Under the pieces are notes generated by a model. It had not been told where the DNA came from, ran no database searches, and saw only the letters and a list, made by a program, of their open reading frames with translations. Below are positions 41,287-50,677 of a DNA stretch of 64,000 bases, in pieces. Within the stretch, counting starts at the first letter, position 1, and every line of letters begins with the position of its first letter. Made by a program: the position numbers and the translations under genes. The stretch is from Saccharomycodes ludwigii (Eukaryota; Ascomycota; Saccharomycetes; Saccharomycodales; Saccharomycodaceae), in the NCBI RefSeq assembly GCF_020623625.1, contig NC_060201.1, positions 2,101,682-2,165,681 of the forward strand. The letters run 5' to 3'.

Positions 41287-42744
41287 TCATTTCTCAACCA
41301 TATACGAAGGAATGATATTTTTTTTTACAATTTCAGGCACATTTATTACTCTACTATCTAGTTCAACTTTCACATTTGGATTTGAAGCAATATCCTTATG
41401 ATAACCAGTTAAAAATTTGACTATTGGTTCGATATACCATCTATTACCATGGAAATCCAGCCATCCAATATGACCACCTTTGGTTGTATTCAAGCATAAA
41501 ATGTAAGGATTATTTTCTATTTCTCTATGGGGAATATAACAAGACCCCAGGATTGGATCGTCTAAGCTGTTTAATGTTATTAACGGCGTTTTAATATTAA
41601 AAATTCTGTTGGAAGGACTTGCCCTTCTATAATATTCAAACGAGGAGCTTATTCCAAACATTTTACTGGTGTAAACATTATCAAATTCTTCTATCGTTGA
41701 AATGCGGTCTTTCCAGTCATGGCCATTGAAATCTAAAAGTGGATTCTTGTTTAATTCTCTTAATTGAGGCAGATTACTTTCGATCAGCTTCAAACAGTTT
41801 GATGCCATAACTTTAGAGTATACAGGTCCTAGTATGGATAATTTATTTAAATAAATAGAAGTGATTGACAAATCCCAAGGAACACCTAATGCGATACCTA
41901 ATTCGACATCACTATGCTCTCCCTCTTGCCCCAAATAATTTACCAAAACACTAGAACCTAAAGAAATACCCAACAGGTAAAATTTCCTTTTCGGATATAT
42001 TTGGCGTAAATATTTAATGGTATATCTAATATCATTAGTCCAATAACCATTGTACAAAAATGGTGTTGTGATCGTAGAATTATTGCAGCCTCTACTATTT
42101 AAAACGCAACTTTTAAAATGGGAGGGCAGTTTTGATAATATGCTAGTTATATACCCTTCATTAGAGCCACCAGTTAACCCATGTAAAAAAATAACCATCG
42201 GCGAACTATCATTGATATTATTGCCCTCATAAAATAGTTTGTCGACCTCTCCTTGTGTGAAATAGGTTATATTAAATGGTAGAGGTTTTTTTTGAGAATT
42301 TACGTTTTCAGGTAAATTGCAAGACTTATCTTGAACATCAGCATTACAATCATTAGAAGTACTATCATTTACATAGAAATCTAAAGCTCCTTTACCACCA
42401 TCGGGATAATCCAAAATCAATCTTTTATATGTTACGATAAGAGTTGGGAGTTCAATCAGTCCTCGGGCTAAAGTAGGGTTGTTATTAGTGGATGAGTTCA
42501 AAAATGAGGCATAAACTGTTTGTAAATGTCCATTATTGAAAATAGGATGAAATAAACATTTGGCACCGTCATTCCACTCGGGGGAGTATTTATTAATTAA
42601 GGTTTTTAATGTTTGGTAGGTTACTTGTTTTTCATTAGTCGTTTGAGATAATTCTTTATTGTTGTTATTAAAAACAAATTTAATAGGATAAAGTGGCAAT
42701 AATTGAATTACTTTATTACTGAATGTCAGATATTCTAATACCAT
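41287..42744 (-). CDS. MGL2: Alpha/beta hydrolase Mgl2 (YMR210W type)
   Basis: A 485-residue member of the EHT1/EEB1/MGL2 family, whose members act as acylglycerol lipases or ester synthases. Blocks specific to the YMR210W branch: FNNGHLQTVYASF (about 69-81), LILDYPDGGKGALDF, FLHGLTGGSNEGYIT (about 186-200), LYNGYWTNDIRYTI and a C-terminal GNRWYIEPIVKFL. The catalytic triad is readable: Ser261 in GISLGSS, Asp396 in LDDPILGS, His425 in GGHIGW. In S. cerevisiae the gene is on chromosome XIII; here it sits between AIM44 and PET20, so it breaks the shared order. Assignment to MGL2 rather than EHT1 rests on the blocks above. Confidence 0.9.
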   Translation of the reverse strand: MVLEYLTFSNKVIQLLPLYPIKFVFNNNNKELSQTTNEKQVTYQTLKTLINKYSPEWNDGAKCLFHPIFNNGHLQTVYASFLNSSTNNNPTLARGLIELPTLIVTYKRLILDYPDGGKGALDFYVNDSTSNDCNADVQDKSCNLPENVNSQKKPLPFNITYFTQGEVDKLFYEGNNINDSSPMVIFLHGLTGGSNEGYITSILSKLPSHFKSCVLNSRGCNNSTITTPFLYNGYWTNDIRYTIKYLRQIYPKRKFYLLGISLGSSVLVNYLGQEGEHSDVELGIALGVPWDLSITSIYLNKLSILGPVYSKVMASNCLKLIESNLPQLRELNKNPLLDFNGHDWKDRISTIEEFDNVYTSKMFGISSSFEYYRRASPSNRIFNIKTPLITLNSLDDPILGSCYIPHREIENNPYILCLNTTKGGHIGWLDFHGNRWYIEPIVKFLTGYHKDIASNPNVKVELDSRVINVPEIVKKNIIPSYMVEK

Positions 42745-43419
42745 GTACTTTTTTTTTTCTTTTTTTTTTCTTTTTTTTTAATTCGTTTGATTCGTTTGTT
42801 TTAAAAATGTTTTATATAATGTGGATTATAGGAGTCTTTTATATATCCAATAATAGTATCGCTATTAAGCGAAAGTTAAAAAAGGTAAAAAAAGGAAAAA
42901 AAGAAAAATTGCACGTGACATACGATGGTAGTTACCCGCCACCATGTGACCAGTGCACCCACCCCAAAATTACCCGGCTTTATATTTTAAAATAGCAAAA
43001 AGTTTACTCGACAACAAAGCACAACAACGCGATAGAATAATAATAATAAAAGAAGAAAAAAAAAAAAGAAGGAAATATCATTATTTACTTACTGCTTAGC
43101 TTCTTTTTTTATTTTATTTTCTCTTTCTGTCTCGTTCTCTCTGCTTCTATCTTGCCATCTACATTGTAGATTGACTCTAAGACCTTTTTTTTTTTTTTTT
43201 CTTTCTTTCTTTTTATATCTATTTATTGTGTCTTTAACCTAACTTTTATAACCATTATCTCCCCTCCATGCTTTTCGTTTTTATTCCTTTTCTTTTTTCT
43301 CTTTTCTCTTTTCTCTATTTTCCTTTTTCTTTTTCTTTTTTTCTTTTTTTTTTTAACATCTGTTAAAATATAAAACATAAAAGCAACTAAAATCCCCCTA
43401 CATTTTATTAGAATACACT
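42745..43419. promoter_or_regulatory. Divergent promoter region MGL2 / PET20
   Basis: No gene is seen. A compact cluster of factor sites lies at 42912-42977 (separate entry). The half nearer PET20 is pyrimidine-rich, with T and TTTTC runs at about 43180-43355. Confidence 0.5.
42912..42977. promoter_or_regulatory. Cbf1/Reb1-type site cluster
   Basis: Within 66 bp there are CACGTGAC (42912-42919), TTACCCG (42932-42938), CATGTGAC (about 42943-42950) and TTACCCGG (42970-42977). These fit the S. cerevisiae Cbf1 (RTCACRTG, reverse orientation) and Reb1 (TTACCCG) consensus, two of each. General regulatory factors of this kind clear nucleosomes from bidirectional promoters. Confidence 0.6.
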
Positions 43420-44352
43420 ATGTACATGTCATTTCTGAGAGGTACCAATGGTACCGCTGCCACTGCCACTACTAGCAAATTATTAAGAAGAGCAAATAAT
43501 CATATATCAACTCAAAACAACAACAACACTAAATCGTTATATCTGTTAAATACTGCGGTTGTAAGATTTCAGTCTTCATTTAGTTTCAGTAGCAATACCA
43601 AATTATTACAAAATCAACAGCAGACATCTAAGAAGTCAGGTTCTTCATCTGATACAGTTACAACCAATACTAAAGACACAGCAAATAATGCTGCTACAAA
43701 CATCTCTTCTCATAATATTGCTCCCACTTTAACTAAATGTGTTAAAGTTAACATAAACAAGAAGAGAAAAGATTATTCTTGGATACCTAGGGTCTCAAAT
43801 ACTGATATTTTATCCAGAAATGAAATATTTAAGGAATCTTTGTATTGTGGGTATAGACCATTATTTCTGGTACACGAAAAAATAGAAGCTAGTGTCAAGA
43901 ATAAACTTACGAAGAACAAAGCTAAATCTAATCACAATGTTTCATTTTTTAAAGAGATAGAAGTTGATTTAGGACTTAATAATGATTCTAAAAATAATGA
44001 TAACATAGTTGAATTTGCTTTGAAGTTAGAAAAACAGTTAACTCCGTCGGTTCCATGGATTACTTCGGCTACTGGATTGGAATATTATCCTGAATGGGAT
44101 CAATTTAGTGAACAGGATTTGAAAGGTGTTGTTCCTTTTCTACCACCACCTAATAAGAGTTTAGATAATGTGATAAGTACCAACCAGGTGGTAGCTAATA
44201 ATGAACTAGATGGAACAAGTGATAAAGACGCTTTAGAAACCTTGAAAATGGCGACTTTTGAGAACGAGAAGAAAAAATTATTGAGTAGGGATAAAGGTAG
44301 AAAAAAATCAATTTTAAGCCTAATGAGATTAAAAAAGAAACTATTCAACTAA
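43420..44352 (+). CDS. PET20: Mitochondrial protein Pet20
   Basis: A 310-residue protein with an Arg/Ser/Thr-rich, acid-poor N-terminus typical of a mitochondrial presequence. The conserved core is YSWIPRVSNTDIL, LYCGYRPLFL, EFALKLEKQLTPSVPWITS, ATGLEYYPEWDQF and a basic C-terminus RKKSILSLMRLKKKL. The same elements occur in S. cerevisiae Pet20 (253 residues), which is needed for respiratory growth and mitochondrial genome stability. Position and orientation match YPL159C. A second in-frame ATG lies two codons downstream. Confidence 0.9.
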   Translation: MYMSFLRGTNGTAATATTSKLLRRANNHISTQNNNNTKSLYLLNTAVVRFQSSFSFSSNTKLLQNQQQTSKKSGSSSDTVTTNTKDTANNAATNISSHNIAPTLTKCVKVNINKKRKDYSWIPRVSNTDILSRNEIFKESLYCGYRPLFLVHEKIEASVKNKLTKNKAKSNHNVSFFKEIEVDLGLNNDSKNNDNIVEFALKLEKQLTPSVPWITSATGLEYYPEWDQFSEQDLKGVVPFLPPPNKSLDNVISTNQVVANNELDGTSDKDALETLKMATFENEKKKLLSRDKGRKKSILSLMRLKKKLFN

Positions 44353-44907
44353 CGTAGTGTACTTTTCAAGTGCCAATTTTTTCTCTTTAAGAATTTATTA
44401 TTATTATTATAAGGATTATTATTATAAATATTTTTCCAATTATTTGCGGTGGGTAACAAAATTGTACGGAGGAAGAAGCTGGACATCCGAGTACCCGTTG
44501 TAGGCATGTCGGTATTTGGCATTCCCCCCCTTTTTTTTTTTATCCGATTTATTAGATTAGATTTTTTTAGATTTATTTTTTTCATTTGGTTCCTTTAACT
44601 CTTCCCACGTTGATACTTATCGGTGATATGCTAGACTGATTATATCTCCAAGCAGGATAAAAGGAGAGAGCATATTTTGTTCCTTTAACCCATGAAAAAA
44701 ATCAGTTCAAAACCAGCTGGAAAAAAAAGAGAAAGAACAAAAAAACAAAAAAAAAAAAATGGAGTTATAAAAGATGCAATGTGCTAGAGACAACCACCGC
44801 CAAATATTATCGTTTTTTTTTTTTTTTTTTTCCATTAATGGTGTAATTTATTTTGAGTCGTCAAACATTTTAATGTAAAAACTTAATTGAATATTATAAA
44901 TTATCAT

Positions 44908-44940
<33 letters not shown>

Positions 44941-45004
44941 TACACACAATAATAAATGCGTCATCTAAAATATTTTTTACGGAGTAGGTTAACAATTTTG
45001 TAAA
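44353..45004. promoter_or_regulatory. Spacer PET20 / 107-residue gene
   Basis: No gene is seen. It contains a C7 run with T10 (about 44524-44540), purine tracts near 44720-44759, a T18 run near 44815-44832 and an AT repeat near 44916-44939. Confidence 0.4.
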
Positions 45005-45328
45005 ATGAACTCACAACAGCAACAAGAGCAAAGACAAAAGGAAATATCATGTCCAAATGAGGATATTGAGTGCTTTAATAATGACAACATGAATAGTAAT
45101 GCTATTGAAAAAACTGATGTATTATTTCAACACAATAATAAAGGTGCCGAGAAACTTACAGATGAAATATCACAAGAACTAGTGAATCACGACATGGATC
45201 AAGTGTTTTTAGTCCATTTTAATGAGCGTGAGCAATTTCAGTACATGGTTACGGAACAAGATTATAAAATAGATGTATTAATGGATTTAGCACAACAGGC
45301 TGTTGGATTAACTGAAATATATTTATAG
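45005..45328 (+). CDS. Small acidic protein of unknown function
   Basis: I do not recognise this 107-residue frame. It starts with a Gln-rich leader (MNSQQQQEQRQKE). Its C-terminal half looks folded: DQVFLVHFNEREQFQYMVTE, then a helix-like stretch KIDVLMDLAQQAVGLTEIYL. It is acidic, with no signal peptide or membrane segment, and its codon use is like its neighbours. The mixed hydrophobic pattern and sparse repeats make it unlike the random frames in nearby spacers. It lies between PET20 and CDC60, which are adjacent in S. cerevisiae. Confidence 0.6.
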   Translation: MNSQQQQEQRQKEISCPNEDIECFNNDNMNSNAIEKTDVLFQHNNKGAEKLTDEISQELVNHDMDQVFLVHFNEREQFQYMVTEQDYKIDVLMDLAQQAVGLTEIYL

Positions 45329-45482
45329 TTTAAAAATAAAGGAAGAAAGAGGTAATATATGAGACAAGTAATATATTATTACAATCTTGGTAATCATATA
45401 TCAAATTAAAAATGACTTGACATTTTTTTTTTTGTTTTTCTACAAAAATATATATAGTACAAAAAACTTGATATAAACATAC

Positions 45483-45489
<7 letters not shown>

Positions 45490-45522
<33 letters not shown>
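45490..45522. repeat. A33 homopolymer
   Basis: An uninterrupted run of 33 A, 17 bp beyond the CDC60 stop (T33 in the CDC60 3' sequence) and between two converging genes. Confidence 0.8.
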
Positions 45523-45525
<3 letters not shown>

Positions 45526-45538
45526 AAATTAAACACAT

Positions 45539-48500
45539 CTACTCAACATTTTTAATAATAATACCAGGCTCACCAGGAACAGTGTTTTCAATAATCTTTG
45601 GTGATTTTGGAAGTTCAAGCTTTTCGCCGGTGATAATATCAACCCCACTAGTACAACCATAGTCAAAAGAAATAAATTGTAATTTATTTAATTTGACATT
45701 TTGCAAAGTGTTCTTAGCAATAGTGTCAACACATAATTTAAGCAATTCACTTTCATCAAATGTTAATTCTCTAGAAAAAACCACCTCTGGTTGTTCCAAA
45801 GTTAAACGTTGTTTCAACAAGGAAATATATGGCATAGCTTTCTTCATATCCTTACCTTCAACTTTATTCCTGATAGCTTTATTGTCATTTAATTCGCCAC
45901 TTTTAAATAATTCTTGTACTAGTTTCAAATATTTAGTTTGCCATTCTGGGAAAGTCTTGGAAACCAAAATAGTTAAATTAACAGGTTTATTTGGATCGAC
46001 GTCAGAACCTTTACCCTTCTTTTTCTTTAAAGCTTGTCCTTCAGCTTCCCTTATTTTCTTTTGCAAGTTTCTTAAATATGCCAAAGAGTCACTAACACCT
46101 ATATCTACCGGCTTATCAGCGCGTGGAAATTTGGCATTTTGAGCACTTTTATTGCCATGGTGGCTATTTAGTAATTCTCTATAAATGTATTCAGAGAAAT
46201 GAGGAACGATTGGACACAACAATAAAGCTTGAGTCTCAATGTATTTTAAAATCAATTTTTTATGCATCAATTCAGTGTTTTCACGGTAATAATCTCTAGC
46301 AATTTGATAATCAAATAAACCATATTTCAAAGCAGCTTTATAGTTGGTCAATTTATATTGATTGTAAGTTTCTTCAATTAAATAGTTCATTTCATTATCA
46401 AAAGCCTTATCAAAAATTGGATCATATTCACCATCACGATAGTCATCAATGTTTTTCAAAACTTCTTCACTCCATTCTTTCAAAGTAAATAATCTTAGAA
46501 TAGCCGCATTAGCATTGGATTCATCGAAATTAGCATCTTCAACAGTATCACCAGCATCAGCCAAGGCAATACGGGAGGCATCAGCCCCAAATTTTTCAAC
46601 AATTTGTTCTAAGGTCATAAAATTACCAGTCGATTTACTCATTTTAGCGTTATTTAATAATAAATGACCATTAGCTCTAATACCCTTTGGCCAAAACTTT
46701 CTTGGGAATAATGCAACATGAGTATAGATGAAAAACGTCAAATGGTTTGGAATCAAATCTTTACCAGAAATCGAAACATCTAACGGATAGAAATATTCAA
46801 ATTCCCTTCTTAATTTATCTAATTTTGCCTTAGGAATAGAGCTACTATCACTAATATCATCTTTGTGTTGAAAGATATAATCAAATACCTCATCGCTCAT
46901 CTCCTCAGCTTTAATCCCCAAAGGCCCAATTTCTGTACCGTAATAGTCTTTAAATAATAAATGGGAAATGGTATAGAAGGCTTGGTAAATTGTGGAATCA
47001 CTTAAAGATTCAACTAAATATTTTGGATCCCATGGCAACTTGGTACCCAAACCATAAGTACGACAAACAGCCCAATTCTTTAACCAATCAAAAACACCTT
47101 CAAAGGCATTTTTAACTTCTGGTGCGAAAAATTGCATTTGTTCAACGCATTCCAATGCTAATTTTTTCCAAGACTCTTCACCATAATCAACATACCATTG
47201 ATCTTCCAAAGAAACAATGCAATCATCACCTGAACGAGAAATAACCAATGATTCGGGCTCATTATAAACAAAAGCTTTGCCCTCCTTAATTAAATTCTCT
47301 TTGACTTTGTTTTTGGCTACTTCAACTTTTTCACCCTTGTATGAACCGTATATCATAACACCAGTGTAATAATCTTCTTTATACGCCAACTTTTTGGCTT
47401 CAGCTAATTGATTAGTATCTTTTGGCGATCTAATTTTTAATTCTTCACAGAGAGTTTTGGCAGTTAAATCTCCATATTTTTCAGTATGGATAATTTTGAC
47501 TGGTTCATGCTTGACCCATTCAGCTTCAATACCATAATATTCTGGTTTATTTTGTAAATCTTTAGTGGTTATGTAATCATCTGGAGAATTGGATGGAACA
47601 CAAGTGACAACACCAGTACCCTTAGTGGCAATAACAGTTTCCATAGGTAGGATTCGTAATTCCTCATAAACAGATAGTGGTGCATGTATTTTGGTACCAA
47701 TAAATTTTTTACCGTTAATGGTGATGACTGGCTTATAGTAACCTCTTTTGGGTGTCAATTTTTGATAAGACATGTTTTTAAAGGCACGCTCGGTGGTAAT
47801 GTAGTAGGAGTTGTGGCCACCGTCAAAAATACCATACTCAATTCTGGGGGATACAAAACAACAAGTTTGTCCATACATGGTTTCTGGTCTTAAAGTAGCA
47901 GCAACAAAGTAAAATTTCTTGGATTTATCCAAGTCAGCACAGTTTTTAATGATTTCTGCAGCCTCTGGTGCAAATTCGGTGGCCTCAATCTTAATTCCAA
48001 CATATTCCTGAGGGGTGACACCTTCTCCAGATTGTCTATCATGATCCATACAAGCTTGACCATCCTTTTCAGAGTAGATAGTATAACGTTCACCAAATTT
48101 GATCTTACCAGCTTCCTTCATCTTATTCATTTGCCATCTAATAAATGCATCATAGTATGGGTTAACATCGGTAGTAATAAAAGACCTTCTCCAATCGACT
48201 CTGGCCCCAAAAGAACTACAATCTTTTTGGCATAAAGGAGGGAAATAATTTAACCAATAATTGGAGTCGGCAAATTTAATAAGCTCTTCTTTTGGAATAC
48301 CTAATTGCAACATGATTTCAAATTGGTATTTACCACGACCTTTCTTGGCAGCAGCCTTGGATTTTTTAGCCTTGAATTTAGTGACATCTTCACTACCTGT
48401 TGAGGTAGATTTTTCTTTTATTTCAACTTCATCGCCATCGTCCTTTGGAACTTTGGAAAAATCTTTACCAAACAATTCGATTTCCCTTTTCAATTTATCG

Positions 48501-48847
48501 GCACAAGCTAAAATAGGCATACCAGTACAGTGAAACCCTAATGGAAACAAAGCCCTTTTGCCATTCATTCTTTCAAATCCAACGCTAAATTCGACTTTTG
48601 ATAGGGTAAAACAATGGCCAGCGTGCAAAACACCATTCATGTAAGGATAAGCCATCGAAGACATGAATTTTGGGTATTTTTTTTGAAGTTCCTCAGAATC
48701 AATAGTGATTGGTTCATCTTCAAGACTTGGAGCGTCGACTTCAAACAAATGCTCTTCTGCCCAAAGTTTTTGATATTTTTTTTCAATAGCGATCAATGCA
48801 TCTCTACGAGCAGTGTTTTCTAAGACCAAACCTTTAGAATCTGCCAT
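45539..48847 (-). CDS. CDC60: Cytosolic leucyl-tRNA synthetase
   Basis: Charges cytosolic tRNA-Leu; essential. The 1102 residues match S. cerevisiae Cdc60 (1090). The class I signatures are HAGH at 75-78 in YPYMNGVLHAGH and KMSKS at 735-739 in NNAKMSKSTGNF. Between them lies the CP1 editing domain with LRPETMYGQT and GTGVVTCVPSNSPDD. The insert at about 140-170 is Lys/Ala/Ser-rich. The C-terminal eukaryotic extension ends in PGEPGIIIKNVE. It corresponds to YPL160W. It is convergent with the 107-residue gene and downstream of ENV9 on the same strand. Confidence 0.98.
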   Translation of the reverse strand: MADSKGLVLENTARRDALIAIEKKYQKLWAEEHLFEVDAPSLEDEPITIDSEELQKKYPKFMSSMAYPYMNGVLHAGHCFTLSKVEFSVGFERMNGKRALFPLGFHCTGMPILACADKLKREIELFGKDFSKVPKDDGDEVEIKEKSTSTGSEDVTKFKAKKSKAAAKKGRGKYQFEIMLQLGIPKEELIKFADSNYWLNYFPPLCQKDCSSFGARVDWRRSFITTDVNPYYDAFIRWQMNKMKEAGKIKFGERYTIYSEKDGQACMDHDRQSGEGVTPQEYVGIKIEATEFAPEAAEIIKNCADLDKSKKFYFVAATLRPETMYGQTCCFVSPRIEYGIFDGGHNSYYITTERAFKNMSYQKLTPKRGYYKPVITINGKKFIGTKIHAPLSVYEELRILPMETVIATKGTGVVTCVPSNSPDDYITTKDLQNKPEYYGIEAEWVKHEPVKIIHTEKYGDLTAKTLCEELKIRSPKDTNQLAEAKKLAYKEDYYTGVMIYGSYKGEKVEVAKNKVKENLIKEGKAFVYNEPESLVISRSGDDCIVSLEDQWYVDYGEESWKKLALECVEQMQFFAPEVKNAFEGVFDWLKNWAVCRTYGLGTKLPWDPKYLVESLSDSTIYQAFYTISHLLFKDYYGTEIGPLGIKAEEMSDEVFDYIFQHKDDISDSSSIPKAKLDKLRREFEYFYPLDVSISGKDLIPNHLTFFIYTHVALFPRKFWPKGIRANGHLLLNNAKMSKSTGNFMTLEQIVEKFGADASRIALADAGDTVEDANFDESNANAAILRLFTLKEWSEEVLKNIDDYRDGEYDPIFDKAFDNEMNYLIEETYNQYKLTNYKAALKYGLFDYQIARDYYRENTELMHKKLILKYIETQALLLCPIVPHFSEYIYRELLNSHHGNKSAQNAKFPRADKPVDIGVSDSLAYLRNLQKKIREAEGQALKKKKGKGSDVDPNKPVNLTILVSKTFPEWQTKYLKLVQELFKSGELNDNKAIRNKVEGKDMKKAMPYISLLKQRLTLEQPEVVFSRELTFDESELLKLCVDTIAKNTLQNVKLNKLQFISFDYGCTSGVDIITGEKLELPKSPKIIENTVPGEPGIIIKNVE

Positions 48848-49330
48848 TTCTTTTGTTTATTTCGGTATATTGTGCGATGTATATTTATAATGTGGAAATG
48901 TAAATATTGATGAATAAAAGGAACGTAACGAAGTATTAAAGAATTCAGTTAAATATAAAAAAAAATTATTACAATATTTTTTTGAATAAAAGAGGATGAT
49001 TTAAAACAAAAGAAAAAATTTTTTTTTTTCTCTTTTTCTTCTTTTTTTTTTTTCTTCAATTGTACGATATTTTCTGAGTATTTTTGATAGTAAAACAAAA
49101 AAAAAAAAAAAAAAAAAAGAAAAAATTGTAAAAATTTGCAGAAAAAAAAAAAAAAAAAAAAGTAGTTTTAAACGAAACAAAAATATAAAATCACGTGCGA
49201 GTTCCACCATCATCGATTGCGCTGTGTGTTCGTATTTATCGATCAACCAAACATTAAAACAGAATATTATCTTTTTGAACTGCTAGATTAATAAACTAAA
49301 TATATATAGATAGATTGATATCTAACTATA
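48848..49330. promoter_or_regulatory. CDC60 promoter region
   Basis: No gene is seen. It contains T and A runs at about 49018-49055, 49098-49118 and 49141-49161, and ATCACGTG at 49190-49197, a Cbf1-type site about 345 bp upstream of CDC60. No Gcn4-type TGASTCA was found. Confidence 0.45.
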
Positions 49331-50332
49331 TCAAACATCAAAACCTTTATCTTTTAATTTGTGAACTGTCCATATCCATGTGGATGCTGTATAATCCAAG
49401 TTGTTAGCCACTCCGCCAGGAACCTTCTCAATGCCCTTGCTGTTAAAATACTTCCCACTACTTTGCTCAATGTTCAAATCCTCAGATAACGCCGTCTTCA
49501 ATAAAGATACTGCACCTGATTCTCTAGATACACTAAAAAATATCCCAATTACTTGGAAAAATAACCAAAAAAAGATTCCAAATATAGGTAGTCGTGTCCA
49601 ATACGAAAATAAACCTGTATCCATAACAATTCCGGGGTGTATCGCTAAACAATATATATCGCTATGTTTAATAGCTAAAATTTTAACAAATTGAATACAA
49701 GCTGTTTTTGCAATAGCAAACCTAATCCATGTAAATATCATATTGGGAAAATAATTGAAACCATTGTTTATATCTAAATTAATAATTTGTAAGTTATGAC
49801 TGACACTTGAAACTGATATTACTCTTCCGTGGCACTTTTTTATCAAAGGTAATAGTTCTATAGTTAATAAGAAATGTGCTATATAATTGGTCTGTAATTG
49901 TATTTCAATCCCATCTTTTGTTTCTTCAAAGGGAACTCCCATTGCACCACCATTATTTATTAAAAGATCTACTTTTGTTTCTATTTTGTTTTTTATAAAC
50001 CAATTTGAGATATTTTTTTTGATGCTTTTCAAATCAGCTAGATCAATGTTTATATACCTTAGCTCTCCAAAACATTCTTCATATTCCTCCTCTTTTGCAA
50101 TGAGCTTCTTGGTTATGATTTCTTGTTTTATCTGGCTTATTATCTTATTAGCTTTATGAGTATTTTTACAACATAAATATATTATAAAACCATGTAGATA
50201 TAGATGTAATGCAGTGTGGAATCCAATTCCAGTAGTAGGTCCTGTTATTATGGCCACTTTTCGTTCTAGTTGGGGATTATAATATGGCAAATGATCCAAC
50301 TCTTTAATATATTTATCTTTAATGGTAACCAT
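49331..50332 (-). CDS. ENV9: Short-chain dehydrogenase-like protein Env9
   Basis: A 333-residue SDR-family protein; S. cerevisiae Env9 (330) is a lipid-droplet oxidoreductase linked to vacuole morphology. The nucleotide-binding TGPTTGIG is at 30-37, LLINNGGAMG at about 123-132 and the VISVSSVSHN serine strand at 171-180. Where the SDR catalytic YxxxK is expected, the sequence reads F205-A-I-A-K209 (codon TTT), so the tyrosine is replaced by phenylalanine. A hydrophobic stretch at about 245-270 may anchor it to membranes or droplets. Position next to the BEM4/CDC60 set and orientation match YOR246C. Whether Phe is normal in this lineage could not be checked. Confidence 0.85.
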   Translation of the reverse strand: MVTIKDKYIKELDHLPYYNPQLERKVAIITGPTTGIGFHTALHLYLHGFIIYLCCKNTHKANKIISQIKQEIITKKLIAKEEEYEECFGELRYINIDLADLKSIKKNISNWFIKNKIETKVDLLINNGGAMGVPFEETKDGIEIQLQTNYIAHFLLTIELLPLIKKCHGRVISVSSVSHNLQIINLDINNGFNYFPNMIFTWIRFAIAKTACIQFVKILAIKHSDIYCLAIHPGIVMDTGLFSYWTRLPIFGIFFWLFFQVIGIFFSVSRESGAVSLLKTALSEDLNIEQSSGKYFNSKGIEKVPGGVANNLDYTASTWIWTVHKLKDKGFDV

Positions 50333-50519
50333 AAGGAGTATTTATTTATTTATTTTTTTACTTTAGATAAATGTATATATATATATATATATACATACAT
50401 ATATACACATATATATATATATATTTCTACCCTTTATCGCATGTATACGTTTATTAGTATTTAGTTGTGGGTTGTTTATTTAACTTGGTACCTAAAACGC
50501 TTTGCTACCAAAATGAGAA

Positions 50520-50556
<37 letters not shown>

Positions 50557-50677
50557 GAAAAAAAAAAAAAAAAAAAGTACATATAAACTTTTTTTGCATT
50601 GGGTATTATCATTATCTTACTTTATGAGTTAATTTTACTATACTTGATTAAAAAAAAAACAAAAAAAAAAAACTATA
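50333..50677. promoter_or_regulatory. Divergent promoter region ENV9 / BEM4
   Basis: No gene is seen. It contains TA/CATA microsatellites at about 50372-50424 and purine tracts broken by short G runs at about 50519-50577. Confidence 0.4.

Noticed and set aside
42723-42995. 90-codon plus-strand frame overlapping the MGL2 start
   Set aside because: It runs through a T tract and the promoter site cluster and opposes a well-supported gene.
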